Of a DNA stretch of 64,000 nucleotides, positions 20,963 to 31,945 are shown piece by piece. Position 1 is the first letter of the stretch; each line of letters starts with the position of its first letter. A program made the translations under genes and the position numbers. Origin of the DNA: Cricetomys ansorgei (lineage: Eukaryota; Chordata; Mammalia; Rodentia; Nesomyidae); contig JAMJFZ010000289.1 in assembly GCA_026225945.1 (NCBI GenBank), forward strand, positions 551,001 through 615,000, in the 5' to 3' direction. The notes under the pieces were generated by a model that ran no database searches, was not told the origin of the DNA, and saw nothing but the letters and a program-made list of their open reading frames with translations.

Positions 20963-21144
20963 GGTGTATAAATCGAGGACATGACTGCTCCAAAAGTATG
21001 GTTCAGAAGAAGGGTTTTCTTGTAGATATGAGGGAGAGTACAGCCTGAGGTACCTTGAAGAGTCCATTGCAGGAATAGAGAGTAATAGACTAAACATGAC
21101 CAGCAGACTGACTGAGTCATGAGAGGAGGGAGACGGGGTGTACG

Positions 21145-21560
21145 GCTTGACAGAAGCTAGAATCATCAGAAGATGGAACCTCAGTTGAGAAAATGCCTGC
21201 AGAAGATCTGGCTGTAGGCAGGCCTGTAGGGCATTTTCTTAATTAGTGGTTGATGGGGGAGGGCTCAGTTCATTATGGGTGGGGCCATCCCTGGGCTGGT
21301 GGTCCTGGATTCTATAAGAAAGCAGGCAGAGCAAGCCATGAGTAGCAAACCAGTAAGCAGCTCCCCTCCATGGCCTCTGCATCATCTCCTGCCTCCAGGT
21401 TCCTGCCCTGCTTGAGTTCCTGTCCTGACCTCCTTTGATGATGGACTGTGTTGTAGAAGCACAAGCTTAGATATTCTCATGCATAGCATAAGAATAAAGC
21501 CTTTCCTCCCCAAGTTGCACTGGTCCTGGTGCTTCATGACAGCAACAGTGACCCTAAGAC
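21145..21560 (+). mobile_element. rodent mid-repetitive LTR-like element, near full length
   Basis: Ordered blocks are present: aagctagaatcatcagaag, tgagaaaatgcctgcagaag, cattttcttaattagtggtt, ccatccctgggctggtggtc, cagcatgaccct-like ends and aataaagcctttcctcccca. The last contains a poly(A) signal. A partial inverted copy is at 26860-27150. Family not named. Confidence 0.65.
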
Positions 21561-21954
21561 GTGTTGGGGGGTGGGGATGAGAGAGGAAGAGGAGGGCAAG
21601 AGAGAGGGCGCACGGCAGAAATGGCAGGGTTATATAGGAATGAGAAGCTAGGGGAAGGGAGCCCCACCAGGAGTTTAGGGTAAGAACCAGATGCCAGCAT
21701 TGACTCTGTAGCAGACTCGTGCAATGCCTTGGGAGCCTGGAGGCCAGCAGATGCTTTGGTATGCTAATAGACACCACAGGTAGCCATTTGTCCCGAGTTT
21801 CTTTTGGACCTGACAGAAGAAGGTCCCTGATTTACATTTTTGAACTGATTTAAGATTTGAACTGATGCAGTTTGAACTAAGCTGGCCTAGCTGGAGCGAT
21901 CAGCATCATCTATTGTTTTTTATGTCCTGTTTTGGGGGACCCATTCGTTAGTCC

Positions 21955-22150
21955 GTCCTGGACCAAGTTGACAAGTGCTTTCCAAAATGGCTACCCCGAT
22001 TCGCATCCGTCTAAGCAGCACAAGAGGGTTCCAATCTCCATATCCTTTCCAACACAGTTAGCTTCTGAATTTATTGTCTCAATCTTAGCAAGTGTGAAAT
22101 CGCATCTCGCTGCACTAGTCATTTGCATTTCTCCGATGGCTAATGACACT
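21955..22150 (-). mobile_element. L1 ORF2 tail/3' fragment
   Basis: It reads caaaatggctaccccgattc, ccatatcctttccaacacag and catttgcatttctccgatgg, which are antisense L1 ORF2-end words. Confidence 0.6.
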
Positions 22151-22159
22151 CACTGAGAC

Positions 22160-23460
22160 ACAGGCTTAGTCTCTTGGATAAAGGAATTTAAAAATGGAGT
22201 CAGAATGAAACTCGAAAGCCAAATGAAAACTCCAAATTTCCCAAACTCCAAACGGCAGTCCGAATATCCAGAAATGAGCTCAACCTGGACTCCATGAGCA
22301 TTTCTAGTAGATAGATAAAAGCCAGCCTTCCACAGGAACTATTGAGAAGCCATCTCCGTCTACCGGAAGGAGTCATTTCCCTTACCTCTGGCAAGTGGGA
22401 TACACGGCTCTCCGATTAACATACACCTCCGGCCTCTATCAGTATATCTCGGGCCATGCTAGCCTCCAGACTCCCTTGGTCCCGGCTCTGAGTGAATGTG
22501 TGTTACACATTTCACAGCTCCCACACCAGTCTGTTAGCTCCCCCTCCCTGGCTCACCCTCCTCACAACCCTTGCTAGTCACACTATGCTCTCTCTAGTCT
22601 CCCGCTCCTACTAGTCTCATTATGTCCTCTCTAGTCTCTATCCCGTTCTAACCCCCACCTCCCATCCCGCCTTCTCGAAGTCAGCCCTGGCTATGTCCAG
22701 CTCCTGGCCATGTTTAGCCTACCTCTTTCTCTGCTCTGGACTGTCTGGCTGAAGGGAAGCTGGAGACCGAAGCTGGATTTCTGCCCACCACGAAAGCTGG
22801 TGGGATGAGGATCCTGCAGACTCACATACCCTAGACGGAAAGGAAGAGAAAGACAAGGGTAAACAAGAATGGAAAGGCGCCAGTCAGCCTGAGCCCACGC
22901 TGTTTATCTCTGGTGTTACTGCTGAGAGTGATAAACACCCTCCCATCCCCCAGGCAGCGACTGCACAGGTGCCTCCACGGACAGACACGCTCCCCCCAAA
23001 ATATAGCTTATGGACACAAGAGCCTTGCAAGCGACCAGTGCGGGACCCCAGCACCCTTAACCCCACCCCCACCCCCACACCCGGCTTGTCTTCTACTAAG
23101 TTCAGAAACCTAAAACAAGGCAAAAAAAAAAATGTTTCCGTTGTCACAAATTGCTATGTTTAAAGCTGGAGAACCCTCAAATCCCAGACTTTTTTCTTAG
23201 AGTCCTGGTTGTGTGTCACTGAAGGACCATTGTACCTCCAGAAGTGCCATTAGCAGGATTTGAAAAATCTTGGATAAAATCAAGTTTTCACACTGTAGAG
23301 ATCACTTAAAGTCCTGAAAGTAAGAGGCCACTTTGGTGGGATTTAGTAAGGTTAAGGAAAGAAAAAAAGCCCACTACGATGGTTTTCATTGATTGTGCTT
23401 ACTTCATGTCTCGAGATGCCTTAGGTTGCCCTCATCCACCAGCCAAGAATAAGACATTAC
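22160..23460. other. unresolved intergenic block
   Basis: I recognise no SINE or exon here. Pyrimidine-rich near-repeats around tctctctagtctcccgctcc at 22575-22680 look like degenerate tandem copies of a roughly 40-base unit. A C-rich (CCCCCA)n run is at 23061-23080. Confidence 0.4.
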
Positions 23461-23469
23461 CACAATTTT

Positions 23470-23790
23470 TTTGAGCCAAATTTGAAGCAAGCTTTATTAA
23501 ATACTAGCCAGGTCCATTCCCAGGATTCCCTGAGTCTAGAGCCAAATTACATTAGCGTGGGGCTTATAAAGGCAAAACCCACAAGGCTACACACTTCCTG
23601 CCTTCGTCCAATCAGGGGCAAACATCCATCCTACGTACTTCCTGCCTCCTACCTGTGATCAAGCACACATCCTGTACGGTTGTGGCAACCAATCTTGTTT
23701 ACAGAAGTGAAAACACTGGGCTTGTTATCTTACATGAACAGGCCCCAGCATGCCAGGAAGCCATCTGTCCTTGGGCAAGTGGGGCTTACA
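23470..23790 (-). mobile_element. LTR-like sequence, minus strand
   Basis: On the minus strand the order is ctgattgg (CCAAT type), tttataagcc (TATA) and aataaagcttgcttc (poly(A) signal), with spacing expected of an LTR promoter and R region. Ends and duplication are not defined. Confidence 0.5.
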
Positions 23791-24514
23791 GATTAGAGGT
23801 GTTCTTATTGTATAGATCTCTTAAGCACAGTGATTTAAACGTAAAACATAATGTTAGTCATCACAGTGGCTTCAGAATTCCTGCTTTTCTGAAATGACAA
23901 ATATTAGCCAGATGTTGAACCTTCTACAGTGCAGCTCATGGAAGGCACTCCTGTCTGCCCCGGTGGCCTGCAGTGGAGTCAGCTCAGGTCCCAGTGGCTC
24001 TGCGAACAGCATCGTCACTACCAGCCTTTCTTGTACTATTTACCAGGCCCATGCATAGCAGAACGCTCTGTCAAGAAATTTTTACGTGCCACTTGGACTT
24101 CTGTGGACAGCTTAGGATATAAAGAAGGCAGTGGCCAATTGGCAGTTGACAGTTGTTGGGATGGTTTGAGAGATGATAGTTCAGTTCCCTATGAGCTCCT
24201 GTTCTCCAAGCTTCAGGCAGATAAGGACAGCCAAAAAGGGCAGTGCATTTCTCTCTTTCTATCTTTATAGGCCACCTGCAAGAGTGGTGAAGATTTCTCT
24301 CTTTCTTACCTCTTTTTAAGCTAGAAGGTAAAAAGAAGGCACAGTGGGAATCAGTTACAAGTTAGGAATCTGTCTCAGTGGCAGTCGGGCTTCAGAATTC
24401 AGTTCTACCCATGTGCCAGCTCTCTGAAGAAGCGATGGCTCACATTTTGTAAGTAATTTGGTATGCCAGAAGTAGACTTACAGAGAGCAGGTGCACAAAC
24501 CTTATAACTTCTTT

Positions 24515-24562
24515 CTTCTTCCTTCTTCTTCTTCTTCCTCTTCTTCCTCCTCCCTCTTCTTC
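24515..24562. repeat. (CTT)n-rich tract
   Basis: Runs of cttcttcttc and cctcttcttcctcctccc precede an antisense B1. Confidence 0.85.
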
Positions 24563-24697
24563 TTTGACAATCTATGATGTAACTCTGGCTGTCCTGGAAC
24601 TAGCTATGTAGATGAGGTTGGCCTCAAACTCACAAAGATTCACCTGCCTCGGCCTCAAGTGCTGGGATTACAGGTGTGTGTCACCGTATCTGGGCAC
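24563..24697 (-). repeat. B1 SINE
   Basis: It contains ctggctgtcctggaactagc and agtgctgggattacaggtgt. Confidence 0.88.
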
Positions 24698-24714
24698 TCT
24701 CACATTTCTTTCTT

Positions 24715-24871
24715 TTTTTTATTATTTATGTACATTGATGTTTTGTCTGTGGTGTGAGGGTGTCTCATCTGGAACAGTAGTTGTGAGCTCCCATGTGGGT
24801 GCTGGGAATTGAACCTGCGTCCTCTGGGTGAGCAACCAGTGCTCTCAACCGATGAGCCATCTCTCCAGCCC
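24715..24871 (-). repeat. B2 SINE
   Basis: It contains gtgggtgctgggaattgaac and ends gatgagccatctctccagcc. Confidence 0.92.
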
Positions 24872-25239
24872 TCTCATATTTCTTAATTACTGAAGTGTTG
24901 GTGTAAATCAAGGGTGGCTTTGGAGACTCGGGCTTTGGGTACGGCACTGCTGTGGAACCCATAGCCTCACTGTGTCTTATGAAGCTAAATGTAGGAAAGG
25001 CTCTTAGAGCCAGCGACACTAGGTCCCCCTGTGCACACCACCCCACTTTACGTTGCCTAAATCTGGAAGCATTCCCAATCCCTTTTCGCTCACCACCCGA
25101 GGGGCTGCCTTGTGTTCTATGCACTTTGAGCTAGCTCTGGAGTGGGTCTGTGAGTTCTGGGTCACTGAGAATGATGTGTTTCCCTGAATGAGTTTCTTTT
25201 CTTTTCTCTTTCTTTCTTTCTTTCCTTTTTTTTTTTTTT

Positions 25240-25388
25240 TTTTTGAGACAAGGTTTCTCTGTGTAGCCCTGGTTGTCCTGGGTCCTGGAACTCACTCTGT
25301 AGACCAGGTTGGCCTCAAATTCGGAGATCCCCCTGACTCTGCCTCCCAAGTGCTGAGACTAGAGGTGTGTACCACTACTGCAGTCCTA
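25240..25388 (-). repeat. B1 SINE preceded by T-rich tract
   Basis: It contains gagacaaggtttctctgtgt, tgtagaccaggttggcctca and aagtgctgagactagaggtg. The T-rich run at 25196-25243 is its tail. Confidence 0.92.
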
Positions 25389-25500
25389 AATGAGCTTCTT
25401 AATCATTGGCATTGAAAATAGTAGTGATTATAATAAGGCTCCTGCATTTCTGGAGGGTGGGGGTGATATTCTCCTTTTGGCATAAGAAAAGATTTTTTCC

Positions 25501-25640
25501 ACAGGCGGTGGTGGTGCACGCCTTTAATCCCAGCATTTGGGAGGCAGAGGCAGGTGGATCTCTGAGTTCGAGGCCAGCCTGGTCTACAGAGCGAATGCCA
25601 GGACAGCCAGGACTACACGGAGAAACCCCGTGTTTCTTCA
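25501..25640 (+). repeat. B1 SINE, well conserved
   Basis: It contains ggcggtggtggtgcacgcct, ttcgaggccagcctggtcta and gagaaaccccgtg. Confidence 0.95.
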
Positions 25641-25682
25641 ATAGAGGTTTTTCTCATCCTGTTTTGCTGTTAGTTTTATTGT

Positions 25683-25790
25683 TTGAGACAGAGTCTCCTT
25701 GTGAAAATCTGATGTCCTGGAAGTCTTGTTTCTTAAAGAAGGACATGGTGGTCATGCCTTTAATCCCAGGGCCTATAAGACTTGGGCCAG
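25683..25790. repeat. two B1 fragments in inverted orientation
   Basis: An antisense head piece (gagacagagtctccttg at 25685) is followed by a sense piece (catgcctttaatcccagg at about 25753). Confidence 0.6.
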
Positions 25791-25799
25791 ATCTCTCAA

Positions 25800-26460
25800 C
25801 AGGGGGCGCTCTCGCTCCAGATATTGCACTCTTCCAGTAGCATTCTTTCCTGTAGATAATAATCTATTATCTGCAGGTGTAGTAATATTGGTTTCGAAAA
25901 TAGGGGCCAGAGAAATTCCTGGGCAGCAGTGGGTGAGGGCAGGGTCAGACTGTGTCTCCCTTAGGTTTCCCATCGGGCAGCAGCAACTTGAGAAGTGTAT
26001 GCTAGGGTCAGTGGGCAAAAGAGGATTAGTGGTGAGCACCAGCAGACACCACATGTTGATCAGCTGGGTTTTATCAGCAGCTGCCCCTTCCCAGGAAGAG
26101 GCACAGCAAAGGCGTCTTCTGACTCTATGGCACGTCTGGCAGATGGGGAAGCCTGGCGGTAGGACCGGATGATAGCAGAAGGCAGTAGAGGAAGCCCTTA
26201 TTCCAGGGTAACTCAGTCCCTGTAATTTTTTTGATCTAACCTTTGTCCTTAGCTTGCAGTGGAAGAACAAACAAACAAACAAATAGCAAGCAAAAAAACT
26301 AATGATGTCCTAATTGTGGGTATTGGAACCAACCGTTGTGTTGTGATCTTGCTGTGGAATTCAGTCAGGAATTCTGAGCACTGGCACAAGGCGAGAAGGC
26401 GATGGGATGCTATCTGGCTCTTGATTCCTAACTCTTCTTATGTCAAAGAAAAGACTAACC
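25800..26460. other. intergenic stretch, no recognised gene
   Basis: Two overlapping open frames on opposite strands (25726-26172 and 25773-26282) have no family resemblance. A small (CAAA)n tract occurs at about 26270. Confidence 0.45.
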
Positions 26461-26467
26461 AGACTGT

Positions 26468-26625
26468 GGTAGCCATGGTGATGCATGCCTTTAGTCCCAG
26501 CACTAGGGAGGCAGAGGCAGGCGGATCTCTGTGAGTTCGAGGCCAGCCTGGTCTACAGAGTGAGTTCCAGGACAGCCAGGGTTACAACAGAGAAACCCTG
26601 TCTTGAAAAATCAAAAAAATGAATA
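26468..26625 (+). repeat. B1 SINE, well conserved, with (CAA)n tail
   Basis: It contains tgatgcatgcctttagtccc, ggatctctgtgagttcgagg and gaaaccctgtcttg. The tail runs into (CAA)n at 26637-26656. Confidence 0.95.
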
Positions 26626-26859
26626 AATAAACAAACAGCAACAACAACAACAACAAATCAAAACAAACAAAGACTAAACATAGGCAAAGGAGACTGGGAA
26701 CCCACGAACCCTCTGAGTTTGGCTCTGAGTTTTCTCGCCAGACTTGAGTCAGCAGGTGACAACAGCCACATCGCCTACCACAAGGCTGAGGGAATCCCCC
26801 TGAAGAAGGGGCAGAAGAATGTAAGGGCAAGAGGATGGGAAGGGGCGTTGTGGTCCTGA

Positions 26860-27150
26860 CTAGGGTCACTATTGCTGTGGGGGAACACATGGCCAAAGAC
26901 AACTTGGGGGGAAAGGGCTTATCTGGCTTAGGCTTCCTAGTCACTGTTTGTCACTGAAGGAAGTCAGGGCAGGAACTCAAGCAGAGCAGGAACCTGGAGG
27001 CCGGAGCTGATGCAGAGGCCATGGAGGAGTGCTGCTTACTGGCTTTTGCCTCATGGCTTGCTCAGCTTCTAGGACCACCAACCCAGGGGTGTCCCTACAC
27101 CCAATGTGCTAGGACTTTTGGCATTGATCACCAATTAAGAAAATGCCCTA
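26860..27150 (-). mobile_element. partial inverted copy of the 21145-21560 element
   Basis: Antisense blocks are ggaagtcagggcaggaactc, gcagaggccatggaggagtg, ccaccaacccaggggtgtcc and caattaagaaaatgccctac. These are complements of the corresponding blocks in the plus-strand copy 5.5 kb away. Confidence 0.62.
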
Positions 27151-27415
27151 CAGGCTTGAACAGCTGCTGTGGCTACCTGCAGAAGGCCTGCACAAGGTGA
27201 ACCCCTTCAACACTATGGTTGGGGTCAGGGTAGGGGGTAGGGAATGGGGGGTTGGGGGAATGGGTGGCGAAGGCCCCATCCCTCTCTGAGGAGCTACTGA
27301 CAGTGCTTGCTGCTGGGGGGAGTGGAAGTCAGATCTCTCCCTGGTATATCCCTTGGCAAGTTGCCCAAGCTCCAGTAAACAACCTGCCACCCACCATGAG
27401 GCAAACAGCCCTAGT

Positions 27416-27525
27416 TAAATCTCTATGAGTTCAAAACCAACCTGGTCGACATGATGAGTTCCAGGCCAGCCAAGGCTAGAGAGTGAGCCGCCCCACGCCC
27501 ACCCCTGACCCCATCTCAAAAAATA
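27416..27525 (+). repeat. B1 SINE, right part
   Basis: It contains ttcaaaaccaacctggtcga and gagttccaggccagcc, and ends ccccatctcaaaaaat. Confidence 0.78.
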
Positions 27526-27949
27526 TGTATAGTGTGGAATTTGTTTCCAGGGCTTGCGTTTTCTTTGGACGTGCGTTTTAAAGTTCAGTGGGTTTCAGAA
27601 GAGGGAGTTCTGTTCAAGAGCTCTATTCAGGAGCCAAGAGATGATGGTGCGGGTGGGGGAGGGGCTGTCCCCTACCACAGGGATTCCAAAACTCCAATGA
27701 GCTGCTTAATGGTGATCCAGCATGGATATTTTTTTTTCTTAAGTTCATTCTTAAGGTGAAATTCAATGGGTCCACTATCCATGGACTCTCAACCTAAACC
27801 TTCTGATAGATTAAAAGGCAATTACATGGGTCCCATGAGAAGACTGTGTGGGCTGAGAGCAGACAGATCTGTGACTTACTTACAAAGAATTCAAGTTCCT
27901 CAGAAACCAAGTTGCTAAAAACAACCCTGATTTAAAGCCTTAGAAGCTA

Positions 27950-28170
27950 TTTCTGGACTGATGACTAAGCAGTTGAAAGCACTTGCTGCTGTGGCTGAGA
28001 ACCAGGGTTCAGTTCCCAGCATCCACCTGGTGGCTCACAGCCATTTATAACTCCGATTTCAGGGGATCCGATGTCCTCTTTTGACCTCTGCAGGCACCAG
28101 GAATGCACAAGCTATACATACGTACATGCAGGCAAAACACTAATACACAGAAAACAAAATAAATGTAAGA
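27950..28170 (+). repeat. B3 SINE
   Basis: It contains ttcagttcccagcatccacc, gcaggcaccaggaatgcaca and a taagaaaaaa tail. Confidence 0.88.
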
Positions 28171-28226
28171 AAAAATAAGCCTCAGTAGTCTTGTGTTCCA
28201 TCCGTCCAGTTAGAAAAGCAACTGTC

Positions 28227-28421
28227 GGGCTGGAGAGATGGCTCAGCGGTTAAGAGCATTGACTTCTCTTCCAGAGGACCCGGGTTCAATTCCCAGCACC
28301 CGCATGGCAGCTCACAACAGTCTGTAATTCCAGTTCCAGGAGATCCAACACCCTCACACAGACATATATGCATATAGGCAGGCAAGACATCAATGCACAT
28401 AAAATAAAAAGAAAAAGAAAA
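28227..28421 (+). repeat. B2 SINE, well conserved
   Basis: The head is gggctggagagatggctcag, then ccagaggacccgggttcaat. The tail is aataaaaagaaaaaga. It is one of the least diverged B2 copies here. Confidence 0.96.
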
Positions 28422-28793
28422 TCACTGTGATCCTGCACTAGCTATGAACATGGCACACATGGTCCGAAGCGATGCCAGCCCCCCATTTGTGTCAGAGGTC
28501 CTTGTGGCCATTGTTAGAGATGGTAAAGGAGGAGCTGACATCTTTTGCTATCAGTTCTGCCTATCAGTTATGCTATGGGAGAGCTGTACTATGTCCCAAC
28601 AAAGGGAGTTTCTGACTTCCTCTTCTAGGGGACTGGTGGGAATTCCATCCCACCAGGGAATTCCACCATCAGGAAACTAAGTCTGGCCTAGCCTACTGGC
28701 CTAGCGTGGAGGACAGGACTGGACAGGATCATAAGCTTATGCCGCAGCCACAGTGGGAGGGAGCGAGCTTACTGCAGATGATTCGGGTTCTGT

Positions 28794-28925
28794 TTGGTTT
28801 TCAGCATCCTCGTAGAGGCTCACAACCACCCTTACGCCAGATTCTGTCTTCTGCCTTTGCTCCTGCATGTTTGTGGTGCACATACTTACACTCAGGCACA
28901 CAGGCACACACGCACATACAAATAT
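28794..28925 (+). repeat. B3-like 3' part
   Basis: It contains tggtgcacatacttacactc and a cacacgcacatacaaata end. Confidence 0.55.
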
Positions 28926-28929
28926 TTTT

Positions 28930-29500
28930 TAAAAAGGGAATCTAAGACAATTCTCTGGCAAAGCACTGTTCAGATGGCCCTTCCCACACCTCTAAACGTC
29001 TGCCTTGTTATACAAAATGGAGACATGCTGTGTCAACAGGAAGCCAGCGGAAGAGCTCATAGTTATGAAGGCAGGTTTGCAGAGTAATAACAGCCATTTC
29101 TGTAAGAATCAGGATTTGAAACCTTGCGGAAGCCTGACATTAATTATAAAGAATTCTAACCAGCAGGTGGAAAGCTGGCTTCAGTACCCCCCTCTATTCT
29201 AAGCAGCGCTTCTTTTAAAGCCTGAATAACTAAATAGTTACATATTTGCATAATGGCTTTCTTTTTATTTTCTAAATTACCCTACGATACCTCCACAGTT
29301 CCTTGTTCTCTTACCACAGACAGCTCAGCTCCATTGCTATGTAAAAATCAGAATTAGCTTTTTCAAGAATCGCACCCGATATATTGTAAGGCATTGAAAT
29401 TGTGGGTTAGCAGGGAGAAAATGTGATTAAAAAATCCTGAATCAGAGAAAAAGACATCAGAAACCATTCTAGTTCTACTTGGTTATAGGGATGCTGGGTA
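28930..29500. other. repeat-poor stretch
   Basis: I see no recognisable SINE, L1 or LTR here. It contains AT-rich words such as cattaattataaagaattc and atttgcataatgg (an octamer-like atttgcat). Confidence 0.5.
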
Positions 29501-29501
29501 T

Positions 29502-29503
<2 letters not shown>

Positions 29504-29547
<44 letters not shown>

Positions 29548-29566
29548 TGTGTGTATGTGTGTGTAA
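29504..29566. repeat. (TG)n microsatellite
   Basis: About 30 TG units are broken by two TATG interruptions. Confidence 0.96.
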
Positions 29567-29939
29567 AGGTGAGGATTTGAGAGAGGAAGTAGTATTTTGG
29601 AGAGAGGCTTGGGCCAAGACGTTGTCTGAATTCCGTGTCAGGAAGCTAGCTAGCATTACCCTAAATGTTGTAAACTGACTTTGGTTCCCTTTTCTTTTTT
29701 GCAGCTCTGGTGTTCTGACCACTGGCCACATCAAGAAAAAAAATTATAAACTATAGAAAATATTAAAATGGATTTATTTATGGTTTCGGCTCAAACTAAG
29801 GAAAGGTATTCTTACAGTGGCGATATGATTTATGGGAAGGATAGAACAAAACCCAGAAGCATGTATATGCAGAGTCAGCCACTGGTCCCAGTGAGTTCTG
29901 GTGGAAAATAAGCCAAAGTTAAAATTCTGGCTTTGAAGA

Positions 29940-30068
29940 GTTTTCTGCTGTCCTGCACCCCATTTCTGGGTGTTAGAAATGGGCAGGACACCAGGACACC
30001 ACGCTGCAGGGTGTCAGGCAATACATTATGGGGTGGGGTGAGGCACGAAGTGTGTTCGCTTTGTGAGG

Positions 30069-30103
<35 letters not shown>

Positions 30104-30345
30104 CAGGACAGCAGGGTGAGAGACACAGGAGAGAGGGCAAGGGGGAGGGAGAGAAAGGGACCAGGAGGGACCCAGAAGAGAAGAGAGAAAGAGAGGGAAC
30201 TGTGGCAGAGAGGGATTACATGGGGATGGGCGGTCCCCCGCCAATGATGTAAGACAGGTGGCTGGGGCAGGCTCAGGGCTGAGACAGCTCCTTTGGACTT
30301 TGCAGACTCTATAAGTGAGAGAAATAAAACCCCTTTATTGCCTAG
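29940..30345 (+). mobile_element. GA-rich LTR-like sequence
   Basis: It holds a (GA)n run at 30068-30100 and a long purine-rich stretch, then gactctataagtgagagaaa and ataaaacccctttattgcc, a plausible TATA/poly(A) pair. Boundaries are not established. Confidence 0.35.
30068..30100. repeat. (GA)n microsatellite
   Basis: About 15 uninterrupted GA units lie within a wider purine-rich region. Confidence 0.95.
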
Positions 30346-31239
30346 TAGATTGTGTTCTATTTAGCAACACAAATCAGGTGAAGGAAGCGGTGTCTCCACA
30401 GGTTGGGTGGCCTGTTTCTATCTGGCTGTCAGCCAGCAGCATTCAGATCCTGCACTTTGTTGCCATAGTATCTGATCGCCAGATTCATGTTTCTCTAAAT
30501 CAAACAATTCCTTATTTGTTCCTAAGTTCATCCCTAAACTGTGATTGGGCAAATGCCACCCACAGCCCATTTACAATGGAGCAACCTGTGTCCTAGACAG
30601 GCAGGTGGAACAGTGATGTTCTCAGCCTTGAGTAAAAGAGTCGCGTAGGTAGAAAGCAGAAGCAGAGTCAGATAATGGGACTACAATGTAGGCTCAAAAA
30701 CAGGGGCCGGGTCATAGGGCCGCATAGACCAGTGTGGCAGTAAGCAGCTGTATTTACAGCCTCAGGTTGACACAATAAGTCAATGTGGTACCAATGTCCC
30801 TCATTCAGACTTATTGTTGGCGTTTCACTGATGGCAGAAAATGACACAGCACTGTTCAGTTTCAACAGAAAGAAGGCTATATACATTTGGATGTTTGTCA
30901 CTCTTTTGGTTCCTTAAAGGTGTTCTGAATTTGTTAATGTATCCTTCAATAGACTTGAAAATGTTTTGCTATTTAAAATTGCATTGCACCAACTTAGGGA
31001 TGGAACCAGTTTTTCATTAATTAACTGATTGATTATTCCATACAGCAAACACAATTTAAGTTGTCTTCGATTTGAAAAGCATTCTGGCATATACACAAAA
31101 ATGAAGTGTGGTCTCCAGTGCAACAAATTATGGCATTACGGTCTCTATGGCAACAAAATACAATTCCTCAAGGGTTGTATGAGGGAGATGATATTTGTAT
31201 CATATAAGACGGTGCAATGCAGGAAGTGACGATTGCCAC
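30346..31239. other. intergenic stretch, no recognised content
   Basis: Mostly AT-rich single-copy-looking sequence. The short open frames show no family features. Confidence 0.45.
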
Positions 31240-31352
31240 AAGGGGCTGGTGTCATGTCCATACCTGTAATCTCAATACTTGGAAGTCTAAAGTAGGACTA
31301 GCACTGTGAATGAGGCTAGCCTGGGCTACGGAATGAGCCCCTGTCTCAGATT
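31240..31352 (+). repeat. old B1 SINE
   Basis: It contains ccatacctgtaatctcaata and aggctagcctgggctacg, ending in cccctgtctcaga. Confidence 0.72.
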
Positions 31353-31354
31353 AT

Positions 31355-31441
31355 TTCCAACAGCTGGACTTGAACTCACAGAGACCCGCCTGCCTCTGCC
31401 TCCTGAGTGCTGGGATTAAAGGCGTGTACTACCACACCCAA
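31355..31441 (-). repeat. B1 SINE, left half
   Basis: It contains ggacttgaactcacagagac and tgctgggattaaaggcgtgt. It sits head-to-head with the preceding sense B1, giving an inverted SINE pair. Confidence 0.85.
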
Positions 31442-31639
31442 CTAATGTTCCGTATCTTGACCTTGGTTGTAATTACGGGGTCCTGTAGCTCCCGAGCTTA
31501 TCAAACTATTTAAGATGACGGCATTTCATAGTACATAAATTATATCTTAATAAAACTAATTTTAGGGAAGAGACAGTAGTACCTTTGCTAGAAGGAATAA
31601 TTTCATTTCCTTGTTGAATAAAGTACAATATAGCTTTTA

Positions 31640-31760
31640 GGGAAGGAAGATGGAAAGAAGAAAGGAAGGGAAGGAGGGAGGGAGGAAGGAAGGGGAGGAA
31701 GGAAGGAAGGAAGGAAGGAAGTAGGAAAGGAAGGAAGGAAGGAAAGGAAGGAAGGGAGAC
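31640..31760. repeat. (GGAA)n microsatellite, interrupted
   Basis: About 120 bases of ggaa units are present, with agga/gggag variants and the purest run near 31698-31725. Confidence 0.95.
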
Positions 31761-31835
31761 AGGCCTTATCTTTGATTATTAAGATGCAGAGTAAAATTCT
31801 GTAAGATGCGCTGGACAGAAGATGTGTTAAGAAAG

Positions 31836-31945
31836 AAGAGGCAGGCATGAGGATGCACACCTGTAACCGAGCACTGTCGAGGCAGAAGCAGGAGGACCAG
31901 CAGTCTGAGGCTAGTTGGGGATACATAAGACCCTGTCTCAGAAAC
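31836..31945 (+). repeat. old B1 SINE
   Basis: It contains atgcacacctgtaaccgagc and ends agaccctgtctcagaaa. Confidence 0.75.

Noticed and set aside
28227..28300. tRNA gene suggested by the tRNA-like head of a B2
   Set aside because: The A- and B-box resemblance belongs to the SINE; flanking B2 body and A-rich tail are present.
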